From an uncultured Olegusella sp. (GTDB lineage: Bacteria > Actinomycetota > Coriobacteriia > Coriobacteriales > Atopobiaceae): a DNA stretch of 64,000 bases. The stretch is from positions 1 through 64,000 of the forward strand of contig NZ_CAMXYY010000001.1 in the NCBI RefSeq assembly GCF_947253395.1, given 5' to 3'. Made by a program: the position numbers and the translations under genes. Position 1 is the first letter of the stretch, and each line of letters starts with the position of its first letter. Under the pieces are notes generated by a model. The model searched no databases, was not told where the DNA came from, and saw only the letters and a list, made by a program, of their open reading frames with translations. Shown one piece after another: positions 32,750 through 41,782 of this stretch.

Positions 32750-33703
32750 ATGGCAGATAAGAATTATTACGACGTTTTGGGCGTGAGCAAAAATGCCTCC
32801 GATGCAGAAATCAAGAAAGCATTTCGTAAGCTCGCAGCCAAATACCACCCTGATCGCGGAGGCGATGAGGCTAAGTATAAAGAAGTCAGCGAGGCATACA
32901 CCACCCTCTCCAATCCTCAAAAGCGTAAGGAATACGATCAGCTTTTGGCCTTTGGTGGTATTCCAGGAGCTGGCTTTGGCGGTGCGGGCGGTGCAGGCGC
33001 CTACAGCTATGGCGGCGGCATGAACTGGGAAGATATTCTCGGTAGCATGCGTGGTGGTGAAGGTGCCTTTGGCGGTTTTGACTTTAGTTCAATCTTTAAC
33101 GGACAGGGTGCAGGCCGTGCGCAAACTCGCCCATCCAAAGGTAGTGACCTTACACTAGACGTAAGTGTGACTGCAGAAGAAGCCTTTGTGGGCGCTCAGC
33201 GTAAAGTGAGCTATACCATACCTTCAACGGGAGAGCGACAAAGTCTTACAGTTAAAGTGCCTGCCGGTGCCGTTGATGGCGGCAAATTGCGCTATCGCGG
33301 TCGTGGCGAATTTGGCGCCAATGGTGGCGCTCGTGGCGACCTTGTAGTGACAACGCGCGTGGCCGAACATCCGCTTTGGAAGCGTGATGGTGCCGACGTG
33401 CGCATGGAGCTGTCGATTTCTATCTTTGAAGCAGCGCTTGGCGCACAGGTAGAAGTCCCCACTCCAGCAGGCGAGACCGTGCGTCTTAAGGTTCCTGCAG
33501 GAACACAGGATGGTAAAACTTTCCGCTTCCGTGGTATGGGTGCACCCGATGTCAGAAGCAAAAATAACAAGGGCGCTCTCTATGTGACCGTGCGTATCAA
33601 GGTGCCGACCAGTTTGTCTGCTGATGAGCGCAAAGTGCTTTCGAATTTGCGCGATGCTGACCACCGTGAATATCGAAAGGATGTTGAGCGCTATGTCTCG
33701 TAG
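32750..33703 (+). CDS. DnaJ-family J protein without zinc finger (CbpA-like)
   Basis: 317 residues. J domain 1-70 with HPD at 33-35; a Gly/Phe-rich linker (about 72-115); and two C-terminal peptide-binding beta domains (about 125-300; [44 protein letters not shown]). The four CxxCxGxG motifs of canonical DnaJ are absent, so it is a class B J protein occupying the dnaJ position of the operon. AAAGGAGG lies 11 bases upstream; the intervening bases form a GGCGG/CCGCC hairpin. The last 11 bp overlap hspR. Confidence 0.92.
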   Translation: MADKNYYDVLGVSKNASDAEIKKAFRKLAAKYHPDRGGDEAKYKEVSEAYTTLSNPQKRKEYDQLLAFGGIPGAGFGGAGGAGAYSYGGGMNWEDILGSMRGGEGAFGGFDFSSIFNGQGAGRAQTRPSKGSDLTLDVSVTAEEAFVGAQRKVSYTIPSTGERQSLTVKVPAGAVDGGKLRYRGRGEFGANGGARGDLVVTTRVAEHPLWKRDGADVRMELSISIFEAALGAQVEVPTPAGETVRLKVPAGTQDGKTFRFRGMGAPDVRSKNNKGALYVTVRIKVPTSLSADERKVLSNLRDADHREYRKDVERYVS

Positions 33704-34115
33704 TGACGGCAAAAACAAGCCCCTCTACATGATTAGCGTTGCTGCTGAATTGACGGGCATGCATCCCCAGACCCTACGTGTGTACGAACAAAAGGGCTTG
33801 GTGAACCCCGGTCGCTCACGCGGCAACACACGTCTGTATTCTCAGCATGATATTGAGCGTCTCAACCTTATTAGCAAGCTGACTGATGAGGGCATCAATC
33901 TGGCTGGTGTGGTGCGCATCCTCGACATGCGTGAGCGCGCAGAAGCACTCGTGAATGAAAACGATGAGATGCGTGCACGTATCCGTGAGCTTGAGGACGA
34001 AGTGCATGAATTTCGCATGCAAGAGCGCATTGTGGCACTTGCTCGCTATGATGGAGGTAGTCCCGAACAGGTTATGCGTGGCTTGTTAGATGATGGGGAG
34101 CGAAAGGACTGGTAG
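33693..34115 (+). CDS. hspR: HspR-like MerR-family heat-shock repressor
   Basis: 140 residues. Winged helix-turn-helix [39 protein letters not shown] (about 12-50) as in HspR, then a coiled coil ([26 protein letters not shown]). It is the last chaperone gene of the dnaK operon, the classical actinobacterial position, where HspR autoregulates the operon with DnaK as corepressor. The start at 33693 is inside the dnaJ end; alternatives upstream have poorer ribosome sites. Confidence 0.9.
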   Translation: MSRSDGKNKPLYMISVAAELTGMHPQTLRVYEQKGLVNPGRSRGNTRLYSQHDIERLNLISKLTDEGINLAGVVRILDMRERAEALVNENDEMRARIRELEDEVHEFRMQERIVALARYDGGSPEQVMRGLLDDGERKDW

Positions 34116-34729
34116 TGAGCATCACAAACTTTGTCTTTGATATGGGCGGTGTGCTTATGGATTTTAATCCTGATTTGTACTCCCAGCTCTATGTAGACAA
34201 CGATCAGGATGCCCTACTTATTCGTAATGCCCTATTTTTACATCCGAGCTGGGCTTTGCTTGATTCAGGCACTATTAGTGATGCCACGATGGAAATGATT
34301 GCTCAGCGTCAGTTGCCCGAGCGGCTGTGGGAGCCCCTACATCAAACTTGCTTGCACTGGCATGAACATCATACGCCCCTGCCCCTCATGAATCAGCAGG
34401 TAGAACGCTTGCATACTGCTGGGTATGGCTGCTTTCTGCTGTCCAATGCGGGCGTTCGTTGGTGGAAGATTCGCGAGCTCATTCCCTGCATGCCCCTGAT
34501 GGATGGCTTTGTCGTATCGGCGTTTGAGCGCATTATGAAGCCCGATCCACTTATCTTTACGACCTTATGCGAGCGTTATCAATTAGAGCCTGCAAGCTGT
34601 CTTTTTATTGATGACAATGCCGACAACTGCGCAGGTGCGGAAGTTGCCGGCATGACGGGCTATGTATATAACGGCGATGTAGTCGCCTTTGAAAAGTATG
34701 TCAGCACGACACTTGGCATCGCATACTAG
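34115..34729 (+). CDS. HAD-superfamily hydrolase (class IA)
   Basis: 204 residues. HAD motifs: FDMGGVLMDF (nucleophile Asp at 9), LLSNAG (motif II), KPDPLIF (motif III Lys) and FIDDNADNC (motif IV). It has a small helical cap, as in YihX/phosphatase families acting on sugar or nucleotide phosphates. The GTG start overlaps the hspR stop by one base (TAGTG), so it is translationally coupled to the heat-shock operon. Substrate unknown. Confidence 0.85.
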   Translation: MSITNFVFDMGGVLMDFNPDLYSQLYVDNDQDALLIRNALFLHPSWALLDSGTISDATMEMIAQRQLPERLWEPLHQTCLHWHEHHTPLPLMNQQVERLHTAGYGCFLLSNAGVRWWKIRELIPCMPLMDGFVVSAFERIMKPDPLIFTTLCERYQLEPASCLFIDDNADNCAGAEVAGMTGYVYNGDVVAFEKYVSTTLGIAY

Positions 34730-34757
34730 TGCCTAGAGTTTTTGCTGCCAAGCAGAA

Positions 34758-35732
34758 CTATGCCTCTTGTGAGGGAACACATACAGACAGTAGAGTGCAG
34801 ACGCCATCCGTAGGTGTGACGTGCACAGTTGCATTACCTGCAGGTATAAACCAAGTTTCACCAGCCTTTATATGCTCAATCTGCTCGCCTAGCTTGGCTT
34901 GAGCATTGCCGTTAAGCAGTATCAATGCAACATAGCTTTTATCGGTGATGGGAAGCTCTGCGGTATCGTTTAAAATCCAGCGCTCGGTGCGAAAGCACGT
35001 GCCTTGGCCTAGGAGTTGTCGAGTGCCTCCAGCGACTTCACTGGGGTGCACAGGCGCACCTAAATAGCCAGGCTGTTCGAGCAAAGCGACTTCTTTTGCC
35101 TGCTGGACATGGAGTTCTCGCGTCTTGCCGTGAGAATCAACACGACCAAAGTCGTAAACGCGATACGTGGTATCGGAATTTTGCTGTACTTCAGCAAGCA
35201 AAATGCCACCACCAATTGCATGGAGCAAGCCTGCGCGGATAAAGAAGACATCGCCTGGCTTGACGGGTACCTGGTTGAGCTTGTCTTCGATACTGTTATC
35301 GGCAATAGCTGCAGCAAACTCGTCAGGGGTCATATCTTCACGAAGGCCTAGATAGAGAAAGGCGTCAGGGTCGGCATCAACAATGACCCACATTTCGGTT
35401 TTTCCATAGGGCATACCGTGGCTATGAGCATAAGCATCGTCAGGATGTACCTGAATTGACAAAGGGCTTGCGGCATCAATAAATTTGATGAGCGTGGGGA
35501 AGGCTTCCATAACATGAGCGTTGCTACCAGCGGCGTTTGGGTGTGTAGCAAGATATTCGACCAAGGTTTTGCCCGTATCACTGCCTGTAGCCACGATGCT
35601 GGGATAATCATTGCGAGCAGAAAGAGTCCATGCTTCTCCATAATTGTCCTGTCCAGCTGCAGGACTACCAAGGCGTGTGCCACCCCAGATTTTGCTTACC
35701 AACGCTGGTCTTAGACGAATCATTTCCTGCAT
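34758..35732 (-). CDS. manA: Mannose-6-phosphate isomerase, class I type
   Basis: 324 residues. Interconverts mannose-6-phosphate and fructose-6-phosphate. Zinc ligands: QVHPDDAYAH (about 96-105), the Glu of GKTEMWV (about 115), and a His in GLLHAIGGG (about 170). The short form (about 310-325 residues) is the Bacillus-type enzyme. AAGGAG lies just before the ATG. It is convergent with the HAD gene and divergent from clpB. Confidence 0.93.
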   Translation of the reverse strand: MQEMIRLRPALVSKIWGGTRLGSPAAGQDNYGEAWTLSARNDYPSIVATGSDTGKTLVEYLATHPNAAGSNAHVMEAFPTLIKFIDAASPLSIQVHPDDAYAHSHGMPYGKTEMWVIVDADPDAFLYLGLREDMTPDEFAAAIADNSIEDKLNQVPVKPGDVFFIRAGLLHAIGGGILLAEVQQNSDTTYRVYDFGRVDSHGKTRELHVQQAKEVALLEQPGYLGAPVHPSEVAGGTRQLLGQGTCFRTERWILNDTAELPITDKSYVALILLNGNAQAKLGEQIEHIKAGETWFIPAGNATVHVTPTDGVCTLLSVCVPSQEA

Positions 35733-35894
35733 TGCTTACTCCTTATCAGCCGTGTTAAAACTGGGCTACAGAGCTTTGCTTGCCAAGGAGGCTGGTCGCT
35801 CATGTGTACGCTCCCTCTTCACGGTAGCGCATTTTATAAAAAGTAGAAATATGCTCAAGACGGAATCCACAAAGCTAAATTATTGAGTTTAGAA

Positions 35895-35919
35895 AATCTT
35901 ATATAAAGAGACTTAGATT
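35895..35919 (+). promoter_or_regulatory. Heat-shock operator of clpB
   Basis: AATCTTA (35895-35901) and TTAGATT (35913-35919) are separated by 11 bp ending AGAGAC, as at dnaK and hsp20. It lies 132 bp before the clpB start. The rest of the 35733-36050 gap contains no supported gene. Confidence 0.7.
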
Positions 35920-36050
35920 TGATTAGGAAGCTGTTTGAGTGGGAAGACTGTCATCAATAAACAGTGAGGTGCCAGAGTGCGTGCCAAGAGCTGACGTCAG
36001 CTTAAAAAGAGTCGCAGCTGAGGTAGGTGCAAGGCAAGAGGGAGGCTCGT

Positions 36051-38657
36051 ATGAGAATTGATAAATGGGCAGTCAGTGCACAAGAAGCGCTGCAGGCAGC
36101 GATGGGTATTGCGGCGGATGCAAATGCAGGTCAGATGGAGTCGATTCATCTGCTAAAGGCTTTACTTGACTCCAATGAACGAAATTTGAAAGCAATTGTT
36201 GAGCGTATTGGCGTTGATCCGACACAACTTGAATCTGTAGTCAACGATGCTATCGCACGCCAACCCAAAGTGACTGGTGCTGGTGGTCAGATGGGCATTG
36301 GTAATAATTTGCTCAAAGTACTTGATGCTGCCGAGAAACTCGCCTCTCAAATGGGTGACTCCTATGTAACAACTGAGCACCTACTCATCGCGCTTTGCGA
36401 TGACCGTGACACCGCTGGTTCTGTGCTCAAGACAGCGGGAGTGACGGCAAAGCGTGTGCGTGCTGCGTATGATGAGCTGCGTGGGGATGAGCGGGTGACT
36501 TCGCAGGATTCAAAACCCCAACTCAAGGCGCTCGAGCAGTATGGACGCAATGTGACCGACCTTGCTCGTCAGGGCAAACTTGATCCTGTGATTGGTCGTG
36601 TTGAGGAGATTCGCCGCACGATTCAAGTGTTGAGCCGCCGCTCCAAGAACAATCCTGTGCTCATTGGTGAGCCTGGTGTTGGTAAAACCGCCATTGTTGA
36701 GGGTCTGGCTCAACGTATTGTTACGGGAGATGTACCTTCGACTATCAAGGACAAAGATCTTGTTGAGCTTGATATGTCTGCGCTGGTAGCAGGGGCAAAG
36801 TATCGCGGTGAATTCGAAGACCGTCTGAAGTCTGTTCTCAAAGAAGTACAAAAGAGTGATGGACAGGTCATTCTTTTTATCGATGAGCTCCATACCATCG
36901 TGGGTGCTGGTGCGACCGAAGGCTCCATGGATGCAGGCAACATTTTGAAGCCCGCCCTTGCTCGTGGTGAACTTCATGCGATCGGGGCAACTACGCTTGA
37001 TGAGTATCGTAAATACATCGAGAAGGACCAAGCACTGGCACGTCGTTTTCAGCCGGTGTTGGTGTCTGAGCCAACTGTGGAAGATACCATCTCGATTTTG
37101 CGTGGCATTAAAGAGCGTTACGAGCAGCATCACCGTGTGCGTATTACCGATGCAGCTTTAGTTGCAGCAGCAGATTTGTCTAACCGCTACATCTCAGAGC
37201 GTTTCTTGCCCGACAAGGCAATTGACCTCGTGGATGAGGCTGCAAGTCGCCTGCGCATGGAGCTCGATAGTATGCCGGCAGATATCGATGCGCAGGAACG
37301 TCAGCTTACTCAGATGCAAATCGAGGAACAGGCGTTAATGAAGGAAGAGGATGCCGCTTCCAAAGAGCGTCTGGAAACCCTGCGCCGCGAGATCGCTGAG
37401 GCACGCGAGAAACTTGATAGTGTCAAAGCAGATTGGCAAAACGAGCGCGTGGCGATTGACCGTGTGCAGGACCTCAAAGCACAAATTGAATCTACGCGCA
37501 GCGAGATGGAGCGGGTAACTCGTGAGGGTGACTTGGCGCGTGCGTCTGAACTGCGTTACTCCACGATTCCGCAGCTCCAAGCCCAATACGAAGAAGCAGA
37601 ACAAGCACTTGCCTCCAAGCAAGAATCTGGCGGCCTTCTTAAAGAGGAAGTGACCACTGACGAGATTGCTGAGGTGGTTTCCAACTGGACTGGCGTGCCT
37701 GTATCAAAGATGATGCAAGGCGAGATGGATAAGCTCAAGCATCTAGAAGATGAACTGCATAAGAGTGTTGTTGGTCAAGATGAAGCAGTATCTGCAGTTG
37801 CTGCGGCAGTGCGTCGTAGCCGTGCGGGTCTGGCTGATCCCAATAGGCCTATTGGCAGCTTCTTCTTCCTTGGGCCGACAGGTGTGGGTAAAACTGAGCT
37901 AGCAAAGGCGCTTGCAAAAAATCTCTTTGATGATGAGCGTGCACTTGTTCGTATCGACATGTCCGAGTATATGGAAAAGTTCTCCGTCCAGCGCTTGATT
38001 GGTGCGCCTCCTGGATATGTGGGATACGACGAGGGTGGTCAGCTCACCGAGGCAGTGCGTCGTCGGCCATACTCAGTTATCTTGCTCGATGAGATGGAAA
38101 AGGCCCATCCTGATGTCTTTAACGTGTTGTTACAGGTGCTCGACGATGGGCGCTTAACTGATGGACAGGGTCGTGTGGTGAGCTTTAAAAACACCATCAT
38201 TATCATGACAAGTAACGTGGGAAGTCAGTTTATTGCTGAGGCACATGCGACTACTGATCCTAAGGAGATACAGCGTCAGGTTACTGAAGCTTTGCGTGCA
38301 ACCTTTAGACCAGAGTTCCTCAATCGTATTGATGATGTGGTGATGTTCCATGCACTTGGCTTGGATGATATTGAAAAAATTGTTGATATCCAATTGGCTG
38401 ACGTGCGTGAGCGTTTGGCAAACGAACGTATTACGCTGCAACTAACTCCGCGCGCTGTTGGATCGTTAGCACTTGACGGCCTTGACCCGATTTACGGAGC
38501 GCGCCCCCTGAAGCGTTTGATTCAGCGACAGGTAGTTGATAACGTTGCAAACCTTATTATTGCAGGCGAGCTCCATGAGGGCGATACCGTGCAAATAGAT
38601 GTAGGTGAGGGCGACAAACTGGTCGCACAAAAGTTGGGAGATAGCGCAAAATCTTAA
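36051..38657 (+). CDS. clpB: ATP-dependent disaggregase ClpB
   Basis: 868 residues. N domain (1-145); AAA+ module 1 with Walker A GEPGVGKT (about 206-213); a coiled-coil M domain (about 405-530; [15 protein letters not shown]); AAA+ module 2 with Walker A GPTGVGKT (about 608-615); and a C-terminal D2-small domain ending [14 protein letters not shown]. With DnaK it solubilises aggregated protein. GGGAGG precedes ATG 36051. It is preceded by the shared heat-shock operator, so it probably belongs to the HspR regulon. Confidence 0.97.
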   Translation: MRIDKWAVSAQEALQAAMGIAADANAGQMESIHLLKALLDSNERNLKAIVERIGVDPTQLESVVNDAIARQPKVTGAGGQMGIGNNLLKVLDAAEKLASQMGDSYVTTEHLLIALCDDRDTAGSVLKTAGVTAKRVRAAYDELRGDERVTSQDSKPQLKALEQYGRNVTDLARQGKLDPVIGRVEEIRRTIQVLSRRSKNNPVLIGEPGVGKTAIVEGLAQRIVTGDVPSTIKDKDLVELDMSALVAGAKYRGEFEDRLKSVLKEVQKSDGQVILFIDELHTIVGAGATEGSMDAGNILKPALARGELHAIGATTLDEYRKYIEKDQALARRFQPVLVSEPTVEDTISILRGIKERYEQHHRVRITDAALVAAADLSNRYISERFLPDKAIDLVDEAASRLRMELDSMPADIDAQERQLTQMQIEEQALMKEEDAASKERLETLRREIAEAREKLDSVKADWQNERVAIDRVQDLKAQIESTRSEMERVTREGDLARASELRYSTIPQLQAQYEEAEQALASKQESGGLLKEEVTTDEIAEVVSNWTGVPVSKMMQGEMDKLKHLEDELHKSVVGQDEAVSAVAAAVRRSRAGLADPNRPIGSFFFLGPTGVGKTELAKALAKNLFDDERALVRIDMSEYMEKFSVQRLIGAPPGYVGYDEGGQLTEAVRRRPYSVILLDEMEKAHPDVFNVLLQVLDDGRLTDGQGRVVSFKNTIIIMTSNVGSQFIAEAHATTDPKEIQRQVTEALRATFRPEFLNRIDDVVMFHALGLDDIEKIVDIQLADVRERLANERITLQLTPRAVGSLALDGLDPIYGARPLKRLIQRQVVDNVANLIIAGELHEGDTVQIDVGEGDKLVAQKLGDSAKS

Positions 38658-38694
38658 GTTCTGTGTTGTTCTAGCTATGCTCTGCTATGCGATA

Positions 38695-38746
38695 GAGCCG
38701 CAGCTCGGTTATAGTTGTCAAATGGCAGCTATTCGGACTGCGGCTC
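38695..38746. repeat. 9-bp inverted repeat between clpB and the PASTA gene
   Basis: GAGCCGCAG (38695-38703) pairs perfectly with CTGCGGCTC (38738-38746) across 34 bases. It could act as a clpB 3' structure or as a binding site before the PASTA gene, whose start is 19 bp downstream. Confidence 0.5.
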
Positions 38747-38764
38747 GATTTGTGAAGGCACAAA

Positions 38765-40186
38765 ATGAATAACAGCAATGATGAGACAACAGTGCGCCCC
38801 CATATTCACGAGGTAAACAATATTACGGTTGAGGCCGAAGCCAAGCGTCAGCGAACAAAGTCTCACAAGCGTTTGGCCGTGGCTTTTTCGCTCCTTGCTG
38901 TTCTTTTGGCTGCAACTGTCGCTTTTGTTTCGTATGGAGCAGAGCTTTGGGGTGGCCATACCATTCCCTCGGTGCGCCATGAAAAAGTTGACAAAGCAAA
39001 AAAACAGCTTGCTGACTTGGGATTTAAGGTAAACGAAAAAACAAAAGTTACCGATACGGGCGTTGGTTTAGTTGTAGAGCAGATGCCTCCTGCGGGTGAG
39101 CGTCATGCAAAAGGCACCGAGGTGACTATCTGGGTTGGCGAAGCTCGCGTGATGCCCGAGCTTGTGGACATGAGGCTGGAAGATGCGCAGCAAAAGCTTA
39201 AAGATGCTGGTGCAAACAACATAAAAGTTGTACGCCAACCCTCTACAAAAGAAGCAGGTAGGGTATTGGCGGTTGAGCCAAAGGCAGGAACAGCGTTTAC
39301 TTCCGATCAGGAGATTAAGTTGACTGTCGCGACGGCACGTACGCTGCCCGATCTTGTAGGTAAAACCGAACAGCAAGCCATGAAGGCCCTTGATGACATG
39401 GGTATTGCTTATAAGAAAGACTATGTCAAATCAGACAAAGACGGTCACAGTGTTGTTGCAACTGAGCCTAAAGCAGGCAGTGAGATTAAGGGAGATACCA
39501 AGGTTACACTGAGTGTGTCTTATCCTTATCCCTCAGGTATTAAGCAATTTGCGGAATATTTTCGCCATCGCCCGAGTGATGTTGCAGAGTTTTTAGGTAT
39601 GCAGGGGTTTGCTTATAAGGGCGGTTACATAGATGCTCGCGGCGATGCGCAGGCACTGTATTCCAATGGACAGTCAAATCTGAGACTGTGTTCCGATCCT
39701 TTTGACCATAACTTTGATGCGTCTGGTTCCAAAGACGGTGGGCACGGCGAGGCTGGCGGCGTCAATAAAAACCATGTCTCGAAAGGAGATGTCGTTTCTG
39801 GTGGTGCCGACTTTAGCGGCGTGCGCTACGAGTATGCCTCTTCGGAGATTCCAAGCTCGGCAAAGAGCTTAGGCAGTGATGCAATCTATGCTGTCATGTC
39901 TGAATGCGGACTAAGCAGTGCAAGTGCAAGCTGTACTGAAGATACAATAACCCTGCCGTCTAAGGTTAAAGATTTGCCAAAGAAGGACGGCCGTAAATTT
40001 AGTTGTATGAGTGGCACAGAGGGCGATTATACCTGGACGGTGTTGATAGCTCAGGTCAAGAAAGACTCCGATGAAGTGCGCGTAGTGGTCACCTATGCAC
40101 CCACGAGCCTGTATGGTGACTACGACATGTCGGGCAATGGCGGCAAAATTTGCGATTTTGCAGCCTATGTCGATATGTACGCATAG
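38765..40186 (+). CDS. Membrane-anchored PASTA-domain protein
   Basis: 473 residues. Short cytoplasmic N-terminus, one transmembrane helix (about 37-57), then three PASTA repeats: about 67-127 (HTIPSVRHEKVDKAKKQL), 128-193 (RVMPELVDMRLEDAQQKL) and 194-260 (RTLPDLVGKTEQQAMKAL). The C-terminal 210 residues, with several cysteines, are not recognised. PASTA repeats bind peptidoglycan stem peptides; here no kinase domain is attached, unlike PknB. The ATG follows GAAGG. A small gene follows in the same direction by 12 bp. A cell-wall sensor or structural role is inferred. Confidence 0.83.
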   Translation: MNNSNDETTVRPHIHEVNNITVEAEAKRQRTKSHKRLAVAFSLLAVLLAATVAFVSYGAELWGGHTIPSVRHEKVDKAKKQLADLGFKVNEKTKVTDTGVGLVVEQMPPAGERHAKGTEVTIWVGEARVMPELVDMRLEDAQQKLKDAGANNIKVVRQPSTKEAGRVLAVEPKAGTAFTSDQEIKLTVATARTLPDLVGKTEQQAMKALDDMGIAYKKDYVKSDKDGHSVVATEPKAGSEIKGDTKVTLSVSYPYPSGIKQFAEYFRHRPSDVAEFLGMQGFAYKGGYIDARGDAQALYSNGQSNLRLCSDPFDHNFDASGSKDGGHGEAGGVNKNHVSKGDVVSGGADFSGVRYEYASSEIPSSAKSLGSDAIYAVMSECGLSSASASCTEDTITLPSKVKDLPKKDGRKFSCMSGTEGDYTWTVLIAQVKKDSDEVRVVVTYAPTSLYGDYDMSGNGGKICDFAAYVDMYA

Positions 40187-40198
40187 GAGGGCTGGCGA

Positions 40199-40441
40199 AT
40201 GACAGACGAAAAAGAACGTGAAGTGGCTGGGATACAGCTTGAAACGGCTGCCACAGAACCGATGTCAAAGCACGCGATCAGCTCTGTTGCACAGTCTGCT
40301 TCTCGGGTCATTGCGTCCTCATTCCAAGAGCAACATTCTTGCTATCTACGTGCGGAAAACGAAGATGATGACGGATATGACCCTTTTTCGGATAGGCCAG
40401 CTGAACCCGAACCACTCTTCCAAAGCGATCCGTGGCGTTAG
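40199..40441 (+). CDS. Small hypothetical protein
   Basis: 80 residues, hydrophilic, with a Glu/Asp/Pro-rich C-terminal third (EDDDGYDPFSDRPAEPEP). No known motif. AGGAGG lies eight bases before the ATG, which together with the 12-bp gap after the PASTA gene makes it a likely real, cotranscribed gene. Confidence 0.6.
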   Translation: MTDEKEREVAGIQLETAATEPMSKHAISSVAQSASRVIASSFQEQHSCYLRAENEDDDGYDPFSDRPAEPEPLFQSDPWR

Positions 40442-40512
40442 CGGGTCGAAAGAGCGCCATATCCCCATCTCTTTCAGAAGACTTGCTTAAGCACCGACAG
40501 CAAAAGATGTAC

Positions 40513-40965
40513 TTAGTGAACGCTGCTTAAAATTAGTTTGATGGCAAAGGCAATGACAGCCAACAAAGCCAGCACAATAAGGGTCATCGCAATGATTGAA
40601 TTGCGGCGACGAGCGCGCTCACGGGATACAAAAATTGAGCGCCTGCCTTTGGGAATTTGTAGGTACTGACCGTAATGTGAGTCCTGCTTGAGCTTGCCAA
40701 TATCTGCGCGTGAGCGTCGATAAGAACGGCCCGCAAAAGGCGTTGTCCCACTGACGGTAATATTAGAGTCGTGCGTATAACTGCCATTTCCGCTAAAACC
40801 ATCGTCTTGGCGTAGATCGTCGATAGCATCTTGAGTGATATGAGGTTTACGAGGGCGGACATAGGCAGGACGCACTGATGCCTGCTTGTTGGCTGCGGCA
40901 GGAGTAGATGGCCGCTTGTCAGCGGGGGTGGGTGTGTTGGTGGGAATCTGTTCGAGGTCGCTCAT
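40513..40965 (-). CDS. Tail-anchored membrane protein, unknown
   Basis: 150 residues. The first 115 residues are polar, Pro- and Ser-rich and basic; a single hydrophobic helix near the C-terminus (about 123-146, IIAMTLIVLALLAVIAFAIKLIL) is preceded by SRERARRR, so the long N-terminal part should be cytoplasmic. AAGGA precedes the ATG. Family not recognised. It converges with the small gene after the PASTA protein. Confidence 0.65.
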   Translation of the reverse strand: MSDLEQIPTNTPTPADKRPSTPAAANKQASVRPAYVRPRKPHITQDAIDDLRQDDGFSGNGSYTHDSNITVSGTTPFAGRSYRRSRADIGKLKQDSHYGQYLQIPKGRRSIFVSRERARRRNSIIAMTLIVLALLAVIAFAIKLILSSVH

Positions 40966-41074
40966 ATGCGTCCTTCTTGCTGTGAATTCCGACGTTGCTG
41001 AATCATCGTCATTCTAACGCAGTAATGAGCCAAAATTCTTGCTCCGCGTAAAGCCCTCACAAGATATATTCTAA

Positions 41075-41099
41075 TATCTGATATAGAGAGACTTAGATT
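41075..41099 (+). promoter_or_regulatory. Heat-shock operator of hsp20
   Basis: TATCTGA (41075-41081) and TTAGATT (41093-41099) with an 11-bp spacer ending AGAGAC. The right half matches the dnaK and clpB elements exactly; the left half differs at two positions. Confidence 0.65.
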
Positions 41100-41226
41100 T
41101 GTTGCGTATATGGAGATAAGAAAACCTTTGTCTATAGGTATAAGGAACTCTATTCTGGGAATACTTACTAATGACAAGCAAAGACACAGCACATGCCGTG
41201 TCGCACGTAAAAAAGGAGTGATTGTC

Positions 41227-41652
41227 ATGACGAGCATGATTCCTTACAACAATTACAACAGGCTTGCACGCTCAATGTGGCCGTTTGGCGATTGGGATGA
41301 GCTCTTTAAGATGCCCACAATTTCCGATGACGGTGTGTTCAAGATGGACGTTGAGGATGCCGGCGAAGCGTATGTTGTAACTGCTCATGTACCTGGTGTA
41401 AAGAAGGACGAGGTGGATGTCGAGCTCAATGAAGGACGTCTCTCGGTTTCGGTAAACCATGTAGAGTCTGATGAGCAAAAGACCAAGAACTATCTGCACA
41501 AGGAAACAAGCGAGTGGCATGCAACCCGCGGGGTCTATCTTAAGGACGCAGCCACCGCAGGCATTAGCGCCAAGCTCGCCGAGGGTGTATTGACAATTAA
41601 TGTGCCCAAGCAGGTCGAGCAAAACAACGTTACCAAGGTTTCGATTGACTAG
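41227..41652 (+). CDS. Small heat-shock protein, Hsp20 family
   Basis: 141 residues. The alpha-crystallin domain (about 35-130) shows FKMDVEDAGEAYVVTAHVPGVKKDEVDVEL and the C-terminal signature AKLAEGVLTINVPKQ. An ATP-independent holdase that works ahead of ClpB and DnaK. AAAGGAG precedes ATG 41227; the longer frame upstream would run through the leader. The shared heat-shock operator lies 128 bp upstream and a strong terminator follows. Confidence 0.94.
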   Translation: MTSMIPYNNYNRLARSMWPFGDWDELFKMPTISDDGVFKMDVEDAGEAYVVTAHVPGVKKDEVDVELNEGRLSVSVNHVESDEQKTKNYLHKETSEWHATRGVYLKDAATAGISAKLAEGVLTINVPKQVEQNNVTKVSID

Positions 41653-41680
41653 ATGCTGATAAGGCGCTGAATGTGCTAGG

Positions 41681-41715
41681 ACGGCTCGAGATTTGGTCTC
41701 GGGCCGTTTTCTTTT
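41681..41715 (+). terminator. Terminator of hsp20
   Basis: ACGGCTCGAGA pairs with TCTCGGGCCGT through one wobble around a five-base loop, followed by TTTTCTTTT. Confidence 0.85.
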
Positions 41716-41782
41716 GCGTAAAGCTTTTTGTGCGCAAGGAGTTCAGTAGACTAGAATTTCCACGCGCAGAAAGGTTGAGTTG

